Origin: a virus
Direction: 5' to 3' (one strand)
Virus record (IMG/VR): IMGVR_UViG_3300036820_000054
Coordinates: 1 to 36,547 of that record
Length of the DNA: 36,547 nt
The notes beneath the pieces were generated by a model. That model made no database searches. It worked only from the letters and a program-made list of their open reading frames with translations, and was not told the DNA's origin. Within the stretch, counting starts at the first letter, position 1, and the number at the start of each line of letters is the position of its first letter. This document shows positions 20,140 through 27,566 of this stretch, one piece after another. A program made the translations under genes and the position numbers.

Positions 20140-20477
20140 TCAGCCCTCCATCCGCGTGATGGTCACGGAGCACTCGTGGCCCTCGTCCCAGCACAGGCCG
20201 CCGATGCCCAGCAGAGCAGCCGCAGCTTCACGAACTCGGCGTGCTCGCGGTCAGTCTCGACATCCGCCAAGCCGCCGTCGCCGCCCGCGCTGACCAGGCG
20301 CATGTACATGACGCCGCTGCGGGTCTCTGGCGTGTCTGTGAGCACCTTGCCGTCCCTCGCTGCGATGTCCGCAGCCTTGTCGCGCATCGACGCCCACAAG
20401 CCCTCCCGCATGGACACGTCATCCCATGCGCCGAGCGGGAACTCGCCGATGACGGCAACCTGCTCCTGCGTCTTCAC
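20140..20477 (-). pseudogene. Small conserved protein with a probable frame break near 20225-20240
   Basis: The open frame from ATG 20477 (MKTQEQVAVIGEFPLGAWDD...) runs to TGA 20163, but its last 20 codons lose GC third-position bias. In the -1 frame the same DNA reads AALLGIGGLCWDEGHECSVT and ITRMEG, with strong bias, and stops at 20140, 3 nt before the next GTG, as expected in this tightly packed array. I see no slippery heptamer, so a one-base deletion (mutation or sequencing error) near EFVKL is more likely than programmed frameshifting. Function unknown. Confidence 0.6.
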
Positions 20478-20490
20478 CGCTCAGTCCTCA

Positions 20491-20751
20491 TCACCAGTGA
20501 TGCAGCTCGGTAGCCAGCGTCCGGAACTCCTGAGCCAGGAACCGTGCCGTGCCGATCGCGGTGTCTGCGGCATCGAGGTCGGAGTCACTCACGTTCGCAA
20601 GCGCGCCCGGGTCGGCCCTGATGGCGGATTCCGCAGCGTCGGCCCCCTCGCTGAGCACTCGCGCCCGTTCTAGCAGCGCCCGTTCCACTGGGGCAACGTG
20701 AGCGGAGACGTGAGCGGCAGGACTGGCGGCCCGCTGCGGTCCGGCTGCCAT
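20491..20751 (-). CDS. Small helical protein of unknown function
   Basis: 86 residues, ATG 20751 in a TGATG overlap. Helical: PVERALLERARVLSEGADAA, then LDAADTAIGTARFLAQEFRT. No family. Confidence 0.6.
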   Translation of the reverse strand: MAAGPQRAASPAAHVSAHVAPVERALLERARVLSEGADAAESAIRADPGALANVSDSDLDAADTAIGTARFLAQEFRTLATELHHW

Positions 20752-21269
20752 CAGGCCGCTGGTGCTTCCGCAGGCTGCTCGGCGGCCTCGGCTGGCGCTT
20801 CCGCCGGCGCGGGCTCAGCCGCGGCGAGCCGGGCCTCCATGCTGTCGATGAGCGACGCTATCGCCGACAGGGCTTCCGGTACCTCGGTCAGGTGGGCGGC
20901 CTTGCTCAGCGACTCCACGACCGGGTTGGACGCCAGCTTGGACGCCTCGGCCGAGACGGCGGGCAGCTCTTCCTCGAGCAGGGCCTTGGCGCGGTTGTAG
21001 TCGTCCTGCGCTGTGGCGAGGAACTTGCGGGCGGCGTCTTCGGCCTTGGCCGGGAAGTCGGTCAGGATGCTCATGGCGGGTTCCTCCGGGACGTTTTCGG
21101 TCACGCTGCCTGCATGGTATCGGCCATGACCGAAAACGGCCTCCGCGACGTGCGAGACGCTCTCTGCGCCGGCTTCCACGCCTGCGGCGAAGTCTGCCGC
21201 GATGAGCCGGGCGCGCTCGCCCTCTTTGGCGAGTTCGGCCCGGACCTCCTCAAACAGGGGTTCCGTCAT
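20751..21269 (-). CDS. Ala/Pro-rich coiled-coil protein, possibly two starts
   Basis: 172 residues from ATG 21269. A second start, ATG 21074 (MSILTDFPAKAEDAARKFLA), has GGAGGAA at ideal spacing and lies just after a 12-bp inverted repeat, so a 107-residue shorter product is likely made, or is the real gene. Residues 66-140 are long helices; the tail is a low-complexity APAEAPAEAAEQPAEAPAA. Could be a structural or nucleoid-like phage protein; unknown. Confidence 0.6.
   Translation of the reverse strand: MTEPLFEEVRAELAKEGERARLIAADFAAGVEAGAESVSHVAEAVFGHGRYHAGSVTENVPEEPAMSILTDFPAKAEDAARKFLATAQDDYNRAKALLEEELPAVSAEASKLASNPVVESLSKAAHLTEVPEALSAIASLIDSMEARLAAAEPAPAEAPAEAAEQPAEAPAA
21092..21138. promoter_or_regulatory. 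12-bp inverted repeat inside or before the coiled-coil gene
   Basis: CGTTTTCGGTCA (21092-21103) and TGACCGAAAACG (21127-21138) form perfect arms around a 23-nt spacer. It lies about 20 nt upstream of the RBS-equipped ATG 21074. Could be an operator or an RNA hairpin controlling that internal start. Confidence 0.45.
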
Positions 21270-21481
21270 CGTCCAGCCCTCCGCAGGTATTCGGGATGCT
21301 CGGACTCTGCCCAGGCCATGACCCGCTGGAAGCAGTCATCGCAGATGGTTCCCTCTTCATCATCGCCGAACGGATCTACCCAGATCTCGCGGCGCTCCGC
21401 TTCGGCCTCTTCGTCGCTGCGGGTTTTGGTGAACGTGCCGTGGCAGACAGCGCACTCGTAGGACTCGCCGGTTCCGGTCAC
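21266..21481 (-). CDS. CxxC-HGTF zinc-knuckle protein
   Basis: 71 residues from GTG 21481 (GTGA overlap with the previous stop; ATG 21496 is also open). YECAVCHGTFTKTRSDEEAE, then EGTICDDCFQRVMAWAES. The CAVCHGTF...DEEA...CDDC arrangement is a widespread actinophage protein of unknown function; four Cys should hold one zinc. Confidence 0.75.
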   Translation of the reverse strand: MTGTGESYECAVCHGTFTKTRSDEEAEAERREIWVDPFGDDEEGTICDDCFQRVMAWAESEHPEYLRRAGR

Positions 21482-21906
21482 GGTTCCGGCCTCCATGACG
21501 GGTTGTAGTCCGGGTGGTCACGCCAGACGGCGGCGAGCGTGAGCAACGTCGGACAGGGCCAGAACGTGTAGCCACCAAGGCAGGTGGCGCACATCATGCG
21601 CCCCTCGTGCCGCACCGGCTCGTGGTCGGCCAGGATCTTCCGCTTGGCCTCGACCTCGCTGAGCACGCGGTTCAGGTCGTTCGGGGGCCTGGTGCCGCGC
21701 GCTGCCCACTGCTGCGAGAGTTCCGGGATAGCGGGTTCGGCGGCGAGGAGATCCATGACGGCAGGCATCATCTTCGCCAGCTCAGAGTCCGACATCTCGG
21801 CCGCCTTGATTTCCTGGCGCTTGACGATGTCGAACACAGTTCGGATGTACGCCTCGTCCTCGTCGTAGCGAGCCTCAAGGAACTCGGCCAGGTTCATGTC
21901 AGCCAT
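21478..21906 (-). CDS. DUF6221-like protein, copy 2
   Basis: 142 residues. MNLAEFLEARYDEDEAYIRT, then LNRVLSEVEAKRKILADHEP, a CATC, and the signature WPCPTLLTLAAVWRDHPDYN. Same order of motifs as the copy at 13349-13720, with a 35-residue insert in the first half. Function unknown. Start is ATG 21906 or 21897. Confidence 0.8.
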   Translation of the reverse strand: MADMNLAEFLEARYDEDEAYIRTVFDIVKRQEIKAAEMSDSELAKMMPAVMDLLAAEPAIPELSQQWAARGTRPPNDLNRVLSEVEAKRKILADHEPVRHEGRMMCATCLGGYTFWPCPTLLTLAAVWRDHPDYNPSWRPEP

Positions 21907-21912
21907 CCTTGC

Positions 21913-22350
21913 TCACGATGGCGTCCAGGTGACGTGACGCAGCATGCGGGCCAGTTCCTTGTCATCGCCCGTGCTGACCCAGCAGTCCCGGTGCGACTCG
22001 TAAGGATCGCCAAGGAAGCCGAGCGCCGCCATTGAGCGGAGCATGTCGATGCGCTGCCGGTCCCCGCTGCTCACCGCTTCGGCCACCTCACAGCCGACGC
22101 AGAGCGGCGCAGGCTTGCGCGTCAGGATCTGAGGCCGACGCACACTCGCCTGCTGCCGCCGGCCAGCGAATGCGGGTCTGGCCCTGCCAGCGCCATAGAA
22201 CGCCAGGCTCAGCAGGAACACGGTCGTTGACACGGCCAGCGGCACGACGGCGAGCGCACCGTGGACCTGGCTGCTGACGGCGAAGGCCATGAACAGCGAG
22301 CACGCCACGAGGAACGCGCTGGCCACCAGGAACTTCCGCAGCTTGGTCAC
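21913..22350 (-). CDS. Membrane protein with two TM segments and a CxxC
   Basis: 145 residues from GTG 22350. LRKFLVASAFLVACSLFMAF and LAVVPLAVSTTVFLLSLAFY are transmembrane helices; a cytoplasmic tail carries PLCVGCEVAEAV and helical RIDMLRSMAALGFLGDPYES. Function unknown. Confidence 0.7.
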   Translation of the reverse strand: MTKLRKFLVASAFLVACSLFMAFAVSSQVHGALAVVPLAVSTTVFLLSLAFYGAGRARPAFAGRRQQASVRRPQILTRKPAPLCVGCEVAEAVSSGDRQRIDMLRSMAALGFLGDPYESHRDCWVSTGDDKELARMLRHVTWTPS

Positions 22351-22697
22351 GGCTCGCTCACCAGCGCCTTAACCACGTCACCGAGGGTGGCGGTCAGCTT
22401 GTCGACGCGGGCCCGCTCGCCGTCGTAGTCCTTGCGGAGCGCTCGTGTGTCCTCGGCACCGTGGTAGTAGCGGGTCAGGGCGTCCAGCAGGGCGCGGGCT
22501 TCGGCGTCCTCGAGCGTGAGCGTGGACTCTGACGGGCCAAGCCGCGGGTCGGTGACCTCTTCCCACTCGCGTTCGTATCCCTGGCCGATGCGCAGCGCGC
22601 GGTACGGGCCGCCCATCTGGCCGTCCCCAGGACGGTCGGCGATGAGGATGGCGACACCGAAGCCGTAGGAGTGGTCGGCGACGTGAGCCTTGATCAT
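22347..22697 (-). CDS. Small protein of unknown function
   Basis: 116 residues. N-terminus is beta-rich (HSYGFGVAILIADRPGDG, then YRALRIGQGYEREWEE). The C-terminus is helical (TLEDAEARALLDALTRYYHG). ATGA and GTGA overlaps on its sides. No family. Confidence 0.65.
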   Translation of the reverse strand: MIKAHVADHSYGFGVAILIADRPGDGQMGGPYRALRIGQGYEREWEEVTDPRLGPSESTLTLEDAEARALLDALTRYYHGAEDTRALRKDYDGERARVDKLTATLGDVVKALVSEP

Positions 22698-22957
22698 GGC
22701 TTGACCGCTGTCTTCCGCTCCAGCTTGTCAGCAAGATCGGTCAGCGTCGCGGTGAGCATGCGCGTTACCTTGATCAGGTCAGCCCTGAACGGGTCGTCAC
22801 TGTCGGCAGGGCGAAACTGGTCCGCCCAGAGGAACTCCTTGGCCAGGTCGAGCAGGACCGCAACGACGGCCGCCGGCGTCGCGCCAGAAGGAATGGCGGA
22901 GCGGGCGCCCTTCTCGATCGCGAACGGCCAGCCGAGGTGCTCCCCGGTGCTGGTCAC
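22694..22957 (-). CDS. Small helical protein of unknown function
   Basis: 87 residues from GTG 22957. AAVVAVLLDLAKEFLWADQF and DLIKVTRMLTATLTDLADKL are amphipathic helices. No motif. Confidence 0.65.
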   Translation of the reverse strand: MTSTGEHLGWPFAIEKGARSAIPSGATPAAVVAVLLDLAKEFLWADQFRPADSDDPFRADLIKVTRMLTATLTDLADKLERKTAVKP

Positions 22958-23481
22958 GTCAGGCCCTCAACACCGCCAGCGTCCACGATCTGCTCAACGA
23001 GTACCTGATGCTTCGCGATCCTTGCGCCCCGGTCGGCGATGGTCTCGCGGTTGTCCCGCTGCTCACGCAGGTAGTACCTGAGAATCGTTTCACAGTCGCA
23101 GCTAGGGCAGTGCTTGGCCACCGTCACGTCAAGCGGCCCCATCACCCGCTCAGCAGCGGTTGCTAGCGGGACGACATCGCCGTTCAGCTTCAGGCCCCAG
23201 CCAACCAGCGGCTCGGACCACTTGCTGCCATCGTCCTGGATGTGCTCAACCCGCCACCCGCCAGCGGGTAGCAAGGCGGTCAAGGCGGAGTACGGGTCCT
23301 CGGCCATTCCGTGGTAGTTGGCGTAGGCCTCAGCATGGACAAGCCGTGTCTTATGCCTGCCCTCGGCATCGACAACCAGGGGCCTACCGTCCTCATCAAA
23401 AGCGACGATTGGCAGGTTGGTCCAGTGCTCAGGTTCGGAATGCTTATACTGGGCAACCAGCCCTGGCGGTGCGGGGATCAT
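22954..23481 (-). CDS. Conserved phage protein with a C-terminal CxxCxC
   Basis: 175 residues from ATG 23481 with AGGA upstream and a 4-nt overlap; the frame to 23631 is noise. Residues 20-110 look like a beta domain (TNLPIVAFDEDGRPLVVDAE; GGWRVEHIQDDGSKWSEPLV). KHCPSCDCETILRYYLREQR carries a Cys cluster and a helix. Function unknown. Confidence 0.65.
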   Translation of the reverse strand: MIPAPPGLVAQYKHSEPEHWTNLPIVAFDEDGRPLVVDAEGRHKTRLVHAEAYANYHGMAEDPYSALTALLPAGGWRVEHIQDDGSKWSEPLVGWGLKLNGDVVPLATAAERVMGPLDVTVAKHCPSCDCETILRYYLREQRDNRETIADRGARIAKHQVLVEQIVDAGGVEGLT

Positions 23482-23684
23482 TTCCTGCTCACCGAGCCTT
23501 TCTGGTTGCCCATCTGCGCCGCACGCTGCACCAGCGTCACAGCGGCCGATTCGAAACCACGGCAGTACAGGACGCGGCCCACCGGGAACGCGACGTGACG
23601 CAGGCACCAGAACCGGGCCCGCGCACGCCACGGCAGCCTGGCTGCGGCCATGTAAGCCTGGGTGAACTCAATGAAGCCGCTCAT
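23478..23684 (-). CDS. Small basic protein of unknown function
   Basis: 68 residues from ATG 23684 with GGAGGAGCAGGA upstream. FIEFTQAYMAAARLPWRARA then RFWCLRHVAFPVGRVLYCRG. Possibly membrane-interfacial. No family. Confidence 0.55.
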   Translation of the reverse strand: MSGFIEFTQAYMAAARLPWRARARFWCLRHVAFPVGRVLYCRGFESAAVTLVQRAAQMGNQKGSVSRK

Positions 23685-23866
23685 TCCTGCTCCTCCAGCG
23701 GCTTGCGCAGCGAGTCCACGCTGATCTGCTGCTTCGGGCCGTCCCGGAACGCGGCCAGGAACTCGGCTAGGGCGCGCCCCTCCAGTACGGTGCCGGCAAG
23801 GCTGTCCGGCATCAGGAAGCCCTTCCCGGGAGCGTTCAGGACTTCGCACTCAGCGTCTTCGCTCAT
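23681..23866 (-). CDS. Small acidic protein of unknown function
   Basis: 61 residues, ATGA overlaps on both sides. MSEDAECEVLNAPGKGFLMP then ALAEFLAAFRDGPKQQISVD. No motif. Confidence 0.55.
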   Translation of the reverse strand: MSEDAECEVLNAPGKGFLMPDSLAGTVLEGRALAEFLAAFRDGPKQQISVDSLRKPLEEQE

Positions 23867-24168
23867 GACTCCAGCCTTTCCTGCCAGCCCTCGTAGGTGT
23901 CAGCGCTGACCCGCTGGCTGTAGCCGTTGGCGCCCTGCCTGAAGCCGCCGTGCATCTCGCGGGCCAGTGCCTCCATCCCGTCGGCGCGCCCTTTCAGCGC
24001 GACCAGGGAGCTTGCTGCTTCTGGCGAGTCTGCCGTCACTGTCCCTGACGGGATCGCTTCCCTTATCTCGTCTACAGCCTGGTCTACCCATGCTGGCACC
24101 GAGGGGACGCGCAGGCGCTGGAGGAGACTGGCGAGTGCGGCACGGATCTTAGCGTCAGGGTCGGACAT
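23863..24168 (-). CDS. Small helical protein of unknown function
   Basis: 101 residues from ATG 24168 with AGGAGGC upstream. DAKIRAALASLLQRLRVPSV and WVDQAVDEIREAIPSGTV are helical; the C-terminus has REMHGGFRQGANGYSQRVSA. Overlaps the upstream gene by 14 nt. No family. Confidence 0.6.
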   Translation of the reverse strand: MSDPDAKIRAALASLLQRLRVPSVPAWVDQAVDEIREAIPSGTVTADSPEAASSLVALKGRADGMEALAREMHGGFRQGANGYSQRVSADTYEGWQERLES

Positions 24169-24361
24169 CAGGTGCCTCCTGGGCAAACTCGTAGCGGCCG
24201 GCCGGGTCGCGCACGGGCCAGAAGCCGGCCGTGCCGTCATCGAACTCAACCATGTAACAGGCCCGGTCAGTGCCGGGCGTGGGCAGGGATGCGGTGCCGC
24301 GCAGCGTGGCCCACTCGCCGCTGCGGAAACTGCGGGGGTGCGTCGTCCGTATGCGGGTCAA
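24155..24361 (-). CDS. Small beta-rich conserved actinophage protein
   Basis: 68 residues from TTG 24361, which overlaps the previous TGA (TTGA). THPRSFRSGEWATLRGTASL, then ACYMVEFDDGTAGFWPVRDP and AGRYEF. The 'HPxxFRSGEWAxLxG...CYxVxFxDGxxxxWPVxD...YEF' pattern is common in actinophages and unassigned. The longer frame to 24700 is noise. Confidence 0.7.
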   Translation of the reverse strand: MTRIRTTHPRSFRSGEWATLRGTASLPTPGTDRACYMVEFDDGTAGFWPVRDPAGRYEFAQEAPDVRP

Positions 24362-24459
24362 CGCCCATGCTCCTGCTCGTCCAAAACCGCGGCGAACGGG
24401 TGCCGGTGCACTCCGCCCACCACCATGTTGCCGGGGCCGGCCAGTTCGGGTCCGGTCAT
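24358..24459 (-). CDS. 33-residue peptide of unknown function
   Basis: From ATG 24459 (MTGPELAGPGNMVVGGVHRH...), with GGAGGAC at 9 nt; a GTG at 24465 would overlap the previous TGA. Ends in a TTGA overlap with the next gene. Very short, unknown. Confidence 0.45.
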   Translation of the reverse strand: MTGPELAGPGNMVVGGVHRHPFAAVLDEQEHGR

Positions 24460-24461
24460 GG

Positions 24462-24710
24462 TCACAATGTCCTCCTGCGGAACGGGAACAGGCTGATTGC
24501 CGGCGTTGCCCGGCGCCGGTAGCTGGGGCACGGGCAGCCGCCGCACGACGTGCCGGCGTGGAAGTGCTCGTGATGCGCGCGGGAGTGACCGCAGCGGCGG
24601 CAGGGACGCTGCCCGGGAGCCGTCGCGTGTGCCCGCGAGCCGAGCCATATGGCCCCGGCGAGGGCAACGGCAAGAGCCGCGGCGAGCAGGAACGTGCCAA
24701 TGCCGCTCAC
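24462..24710 (-). CDS. Membrane-anchored zinc-finger protein
   Basis: 82 residues. GTFLLAAALAVALAGAIWLG is an N-terminal membrane helix; CRRCGHSRAHHEHFHAGTSC then GGCPCPSY is a Cys/His cluster of the 'CxxCGHxxxxHEHxxxGxxCxxCxC' type common in actinobacterial proteins. Function unknown. Confidence 0.7.
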   Translation of the reverse strand: MSGIGTFLLAAALAVALAGAIWLGSRAHATAPGQRPCRRCGHSRAHHEHFHAGTSCGGCPCPSYRRRATPAISLFPFRRRTL

Positions 24711-24958
24711 CGTTTATGCTTCCTGGCCACGCTGCGCCGCACCGGCCCGGCCGGCATCCGCTTCACCTCGCCGAGCACCGGCACGCAGGCACCAAACGCC
24801 ACACCACCCGCCGTGCAGGCACCGACCGACAGGCGCAGCAGCGGAACCCACAGGCCGCAGCAGGCGTACGGGCAGGCAGCGACAAGGAGGAAGGCGCCGG
24901 CCATCGAGGCGGCGAAGCCCGCGGCGGCACCAGTCAGGGCGGCGGCGGCCCGGCTCAT
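24707..24958 (-). CDS. Small multi-pass membrane protein
   Basis: 83 residues from ATG 24958 (GAGGA at 9-10 nt; GTG 24967 is also open). Two or three hydrophobic segments (AAALTGAAAGFAASMAGAFL, ACPYACCGLWVPLLRLSVGA, GGVAFGACVPVLG) and a basic tail (RRSVARKHKR). Holin-like in layout, but no lysin gene is nearby, so not called as one. First gene after the terminator. Confidence 0.55.
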   Translation of the reverse strand: MSRAAAALTGAAAGFAASMAGAFLLVAACPYACCGLWVPLLRLSVGACTAGGVAFGACVPVLGEVKRMPAGPVRRSVARKHKR

Positions 24959-24987
24959 CTCAGGCACTTCCTCTCGCTTCGCTGGTG

Positions 24988-25033
24988 CCCCGGCGGCAGC
25001 GGGGGACCTAGCTACGGTTCGCTGCCGCCGGGG
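24988..25033 (-). terminator. Strong hairpin after the secreted protein gene
   Basis: Perfect 14-bp stem CCCCGGCGGCAGCG / CGCTGCCGCCGGGG with an 18-nt loop, 15 nt past the leftward stop at 25049. It isolates the secreted protein gene from the array downstream. Confidence 0.75.
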
Positions 25034-25048
25034 ACGCTGCGACGCCGG

Positions 25049-25996
25049 CTAGAGCTTGTGGACGTCGTTGATCTTGACGACCGAGCCCTTGAGAACGACC
25101 GCGCGGGGATCCGGGCTGGTGCCCTTGACGAAGTAGGCCGTGCGCGGCCTGCGGCTGTGCTCGACCGCGTAGCGCAGGCCCTTGCCGCCCAGCAGGCCAG
25201 TGCAGACGTACACGCGCTTGCCGAGGCAGTTGGGCACCCGCACGTAGTGAGCCTTCAGGGTCCCGGCGCACTGCGTGCCGGTGATGTTCCCGTCGGCCGC
25301 CAGGGCGCCAGCGTCGTTGGCCGCGCTGTCGGTCCAGGACTCACACGAGACCGCATTGGTGTGCTTGCCGGCCCCGGTCATCGAGGTGTAGCTCCAGCCC
25401 CACGTGTTCTGCAGCACGGTGTCGTTGGCGCCGCCAACGGTGACGATCTGACCGTCGGAGTTGTAGAACGTGGCCGAGCCGGAGAACGCGTTCACGAACC
25501 AGTCACTGGTCGAGTCAGCCACCGGGCCCGGGCTGTGGCCGTCGTTGTTCACCACGCCGGGGATGTTCGCGGCAGCCGGCGTGGCGCTGGTCTCGAAGAT
25601 GTAGGTGGCGCCGCCATTGAGCGGCCCGCTGACCGGCGGGTAGGCGATGTTGGTGCCCGCGTCGGTGGTGCTGGCCGGGTTCGGCGCGTGGCCGTTGCCC
25701 GGGATGGTCTCGAACGTACCCGTGTCAGAGATCGTGGCGGTGTAGCAGGTCAGCCCGTTGATCGGGTCGTTGCACGCATCGGGCGTGGCGGTGACCGAGA
25801 GAGCCCGGTGGAACGTGTCGATTGCCCAGGCACCCTGCAGGCTGTTGACCGTGGCCGAGCCGTTGCCCGAGTCCAGGTTGGCCGGCAGGTAGGTGGTGCC
25901 GGTGATCGTGGTGGCGGCACTGGCGGGCAGGGACATGCCCAGCGCCAGGCCCACGGCGGCGATTAGCCCCGTAAGCAGGTAAGCGATTCTGCGCAT
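25049..25996 (-). CDS. Secreted protein of unknown function, likely cargo
   Basis: 315 residues from ATG 25996 with GAGGACGGA upstream. A clear Sec signal peptide: RR, a hydrophobic core (IAYLLTGLIAAVGLALG), and an Ala-Ser-Ala cut site after residue 27. The mature part is Gly/Ser/Thr/Asn-rich and beta-like, with six cysteines that could form disulfides, and a basic C-terminal end (LKGSVVKINDVHKL). It resembles secreted actinobacterial proteins rather than phage structural ones. With its own promoter gap and terminator next to an integrase, it looks like a lysogenic-conversion or host-derived gene. No domain recognised. Confidence 0.75.
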   Translation of the reverse strand: MRRIAYLLTGLIAAVGLALGMSLPASAATTITGTTYLPANLDSGNGSATVNSLQGAWAIDTFHRALSVTATPDACNDPINGLTCYTATISDTGTFETIPGNGHAPNPASTTDAGTNIAYPPVSGPLNGGATYIFETSATPAAANIPGVVNNDGHSPGPVADSTSDWFVNAFSGSATFYNSDGQIVTVGGANDTVLQNTWGWSYTSMTGAGKHTNAVSCESWTDSAANDAGALAADGNITGTQCAGTLKAHYVRVPNCLGKRVYVCTGLLGGKGLRYAVEHSRRPRTAYFVKGTSPDPRAVVLKGSVVKINDVHKL

Positions 25997-26138
25997 TTTC
26001 CGTCCTCTTTGGTGAGGTTTCGCGGGTTTTCCCGCAGCGGGGTCGCTGCGGTTAGTGCATGTGAGACGCCTGAGAGGCGCCATTGGAGTACGTGCTACGT
26101 AAATTTATCGGATGTTCCCTTGCGTTACCCTGGGTTAC
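25997..26138. promoter_or_regulatory. Divergent promoter region of the secreted protein and serine recombinase
   Basis: 142 nt, AT-rich around 26095-26115. Holds TACGT-GC-TACGTA near 26089-26102, and TTACCCTGGGTTA flanked by CTTGC/GCAAG at 26119-26145, reaching into the recombinase start. Serine integrase attP sites usually lie beside the gene, so this region is a candidate, but no core can be defined from one sequence. Confidence 0.4.
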
Positions 26139-27566
26139 ATGCAAGCCGGCCCGCAGAATCTCAGCGCCGCCATCTACACACGCCTGTCCAAAGGCTTTGG
26201 CCGCAGCATAGAGGAGCAGGAAGCCGAGGACCGGGCCGAATGCGGGCGCCTGGGCTGGGGCATCGCCGATGTCTACTCGGACGCATCCCGGTCCGCGTCC
26301 CGGTTCGCCACGAAGGGCCGCGAGGACTGGGCGCGGCTGCTGGCCGACCTGGACTCCGGGCGGTTCGGGGTGCTGATGCTCTGGGAGCCGAGCCGCGGCG
26401 ACCGGGACGCGGAGTCGTGGCTCGGCCTGCTGAACCTGTGCCGCCGGCGCGGCGTGAAGATCCACATCACGTCCCACGGCCACACCTACGACATGACCCG
26501 GCGCCGCGACTGGCGGGCCCTGGCCGACGAGGGCATCGACTCGGCCGACGAGTCAGAGAAGATCAGCGAGAGGATCCGGCGCGACGTCCGGGCCAACGCC
26601 GCGCTGGGCCGCCCGCACGGCAAGACCCCCTACGGCTATGAGCGGATCTACGACTCCCGCACCAAGCAGCTGGCCGAGCAGCGGCCCGACCCCCGGACCG
26701 CACCCGTCGTCGCCGAGATCTACTGGCGGGTGGGCTCGGGCGAGCCGGTGCTTGCTATCGCCCGTGACCTGAACGCCCGCGGCGAGCCCGCGCCGGGCGG
26801 GAAGCAGTGGTCCCGGGTGATGATCCGCAACATCGCCACCAGCCCCGTCTACGCCGGCCGGCGGGTGTGGAAAGGCGAGCAGATCCCCGGCATCTGGCAG
26901 CCGCTGGTGGACGAGGCGGCCTGGCACCGGGCCAAGCGGGTGCTCACCGACCCGTCCCGGGCCCGGGTGCGGCCCACCCGCGCCCGGCACCTGCTGTCGT
27001 ACATCGGGCAGTGCGGCGAGTGCGGCGCCCCGCTCGCGGCCGCCCCCCGCGGCGCCAAGCGCAACTTGTACGGGTGCAGCGAGCGAGGGTGCGTGTTCAT
27101 CCGCGAAGACTGGCTCGATGACGAAGTGACCCGGCGCGTGATCGCCATCCTGTCCAGTGCGGAGATCTACCGGGCCCGGCAGGGCGCCAGCGACGCCGCC
27201 GTCCTGGCCGCCATGGCCGAGGCCGACAAACTCCAGGAGCGGCTTGACGAGATGGCCGGCCAGGCGGCCCGCGGCGAGATCGAGCTGCGGGCCCTGTCGA
27301 TCGGCGAAGCCGAGCTGCGGCCGAAGATCAGGGCGGCGCACGACCGGGCGAACGCGGCGGCGGTGCCGCTGGAGATCCGCGACCTCGCTGAGCACCGCGA
27401 GTCGATGCCCGACGTCTGGCTGACCATGCCGCTGGCCCGCAAGAAGCAGCTGCTGCGGACCCTCATCGCCGACGGGGCACTGTGCGTGAAGGTCCGCAAG
27501 CCGCAGCCGGGCGGTGTGCGGGGGAAGTTCGACCCGGCGAGGGTGGTCACCGAGCCGGGGCGCTAG
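26139..27566 (+). CDS. int: Large serine recombinase (phage integrase)
   Basis: 475 residues from ATG 26139; ATG 26112 is also open. N-terminal resolvase domain: AAIYTRLSKG with nucleophile Ser17, FGVLMLWEPSRGDRDAES with the catalytic Arg cluster. The 'recombinase' domain begins near RPHGKTPYGYERIYD and includes WSRVMIRNIATSPVYAGRRV; a zinc ribbon (CGECGAPL...YGCSERGC) and a coiled-coil region (EADKLQERLDEMAGQ) follow. Such enzymes join attP and attB in one direction and need a directionality factor to excise. No Shine-Dalgarno is visible, so translation may be leaderless. At 475 residues it is at the shorter end for the class but has every domain. Confidence 0.92.
   Translation: MQAGPQNLSAAIYTRLSKGFGRSIEEQEAEDRAECGRLGWGIADVYSDASRSASRFATKGREDWARLLADLDSGRFGVLMLWEPSRGDRDAESWLGLLNLCRRRGVKIHITSHGHTYDMTRRRDWRALADEGIDSADESEKISERIRRDVRANAALGRPHGKTPYGYERIYDSRTKQLAEQRPDPRTAPVVAEIYWRVGSGEPVLAIARDLNARGEPAPGGKQWSRVMIRNIATSPVYAGRRVWKGEQIPGIWQPLVDEAAWHRAKRVLTDPSRARVRPTRARHLLSYIGQCGECGAPLAAAPRGAKRNLYGCSERGCVFIREDWLDDEVTRRVIAILSSAEIYRARQGASDAAVLAAMAEADKLQERLDEMAGQAARGEIELRALSIGEAELRPKIRAAHDRANAAAVPLEIRDLAEHRESMPDVWLTMPLARKKQLLRTLIADGALCVKVRKPQPGGVRGKFDPARVVTEPGR

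Noticed and set aside
24707-24958. Holin
   Set aside because: Small and multi-pass, but no endolysin or lysis gene is nearby and the sequence matches no holin family I know.
24497-25966. 489-codon rightward ORF opposite the secreted protein
   Set aside because: Shadow frame; the opposite strand has a signal peptide, RBS and terminator.
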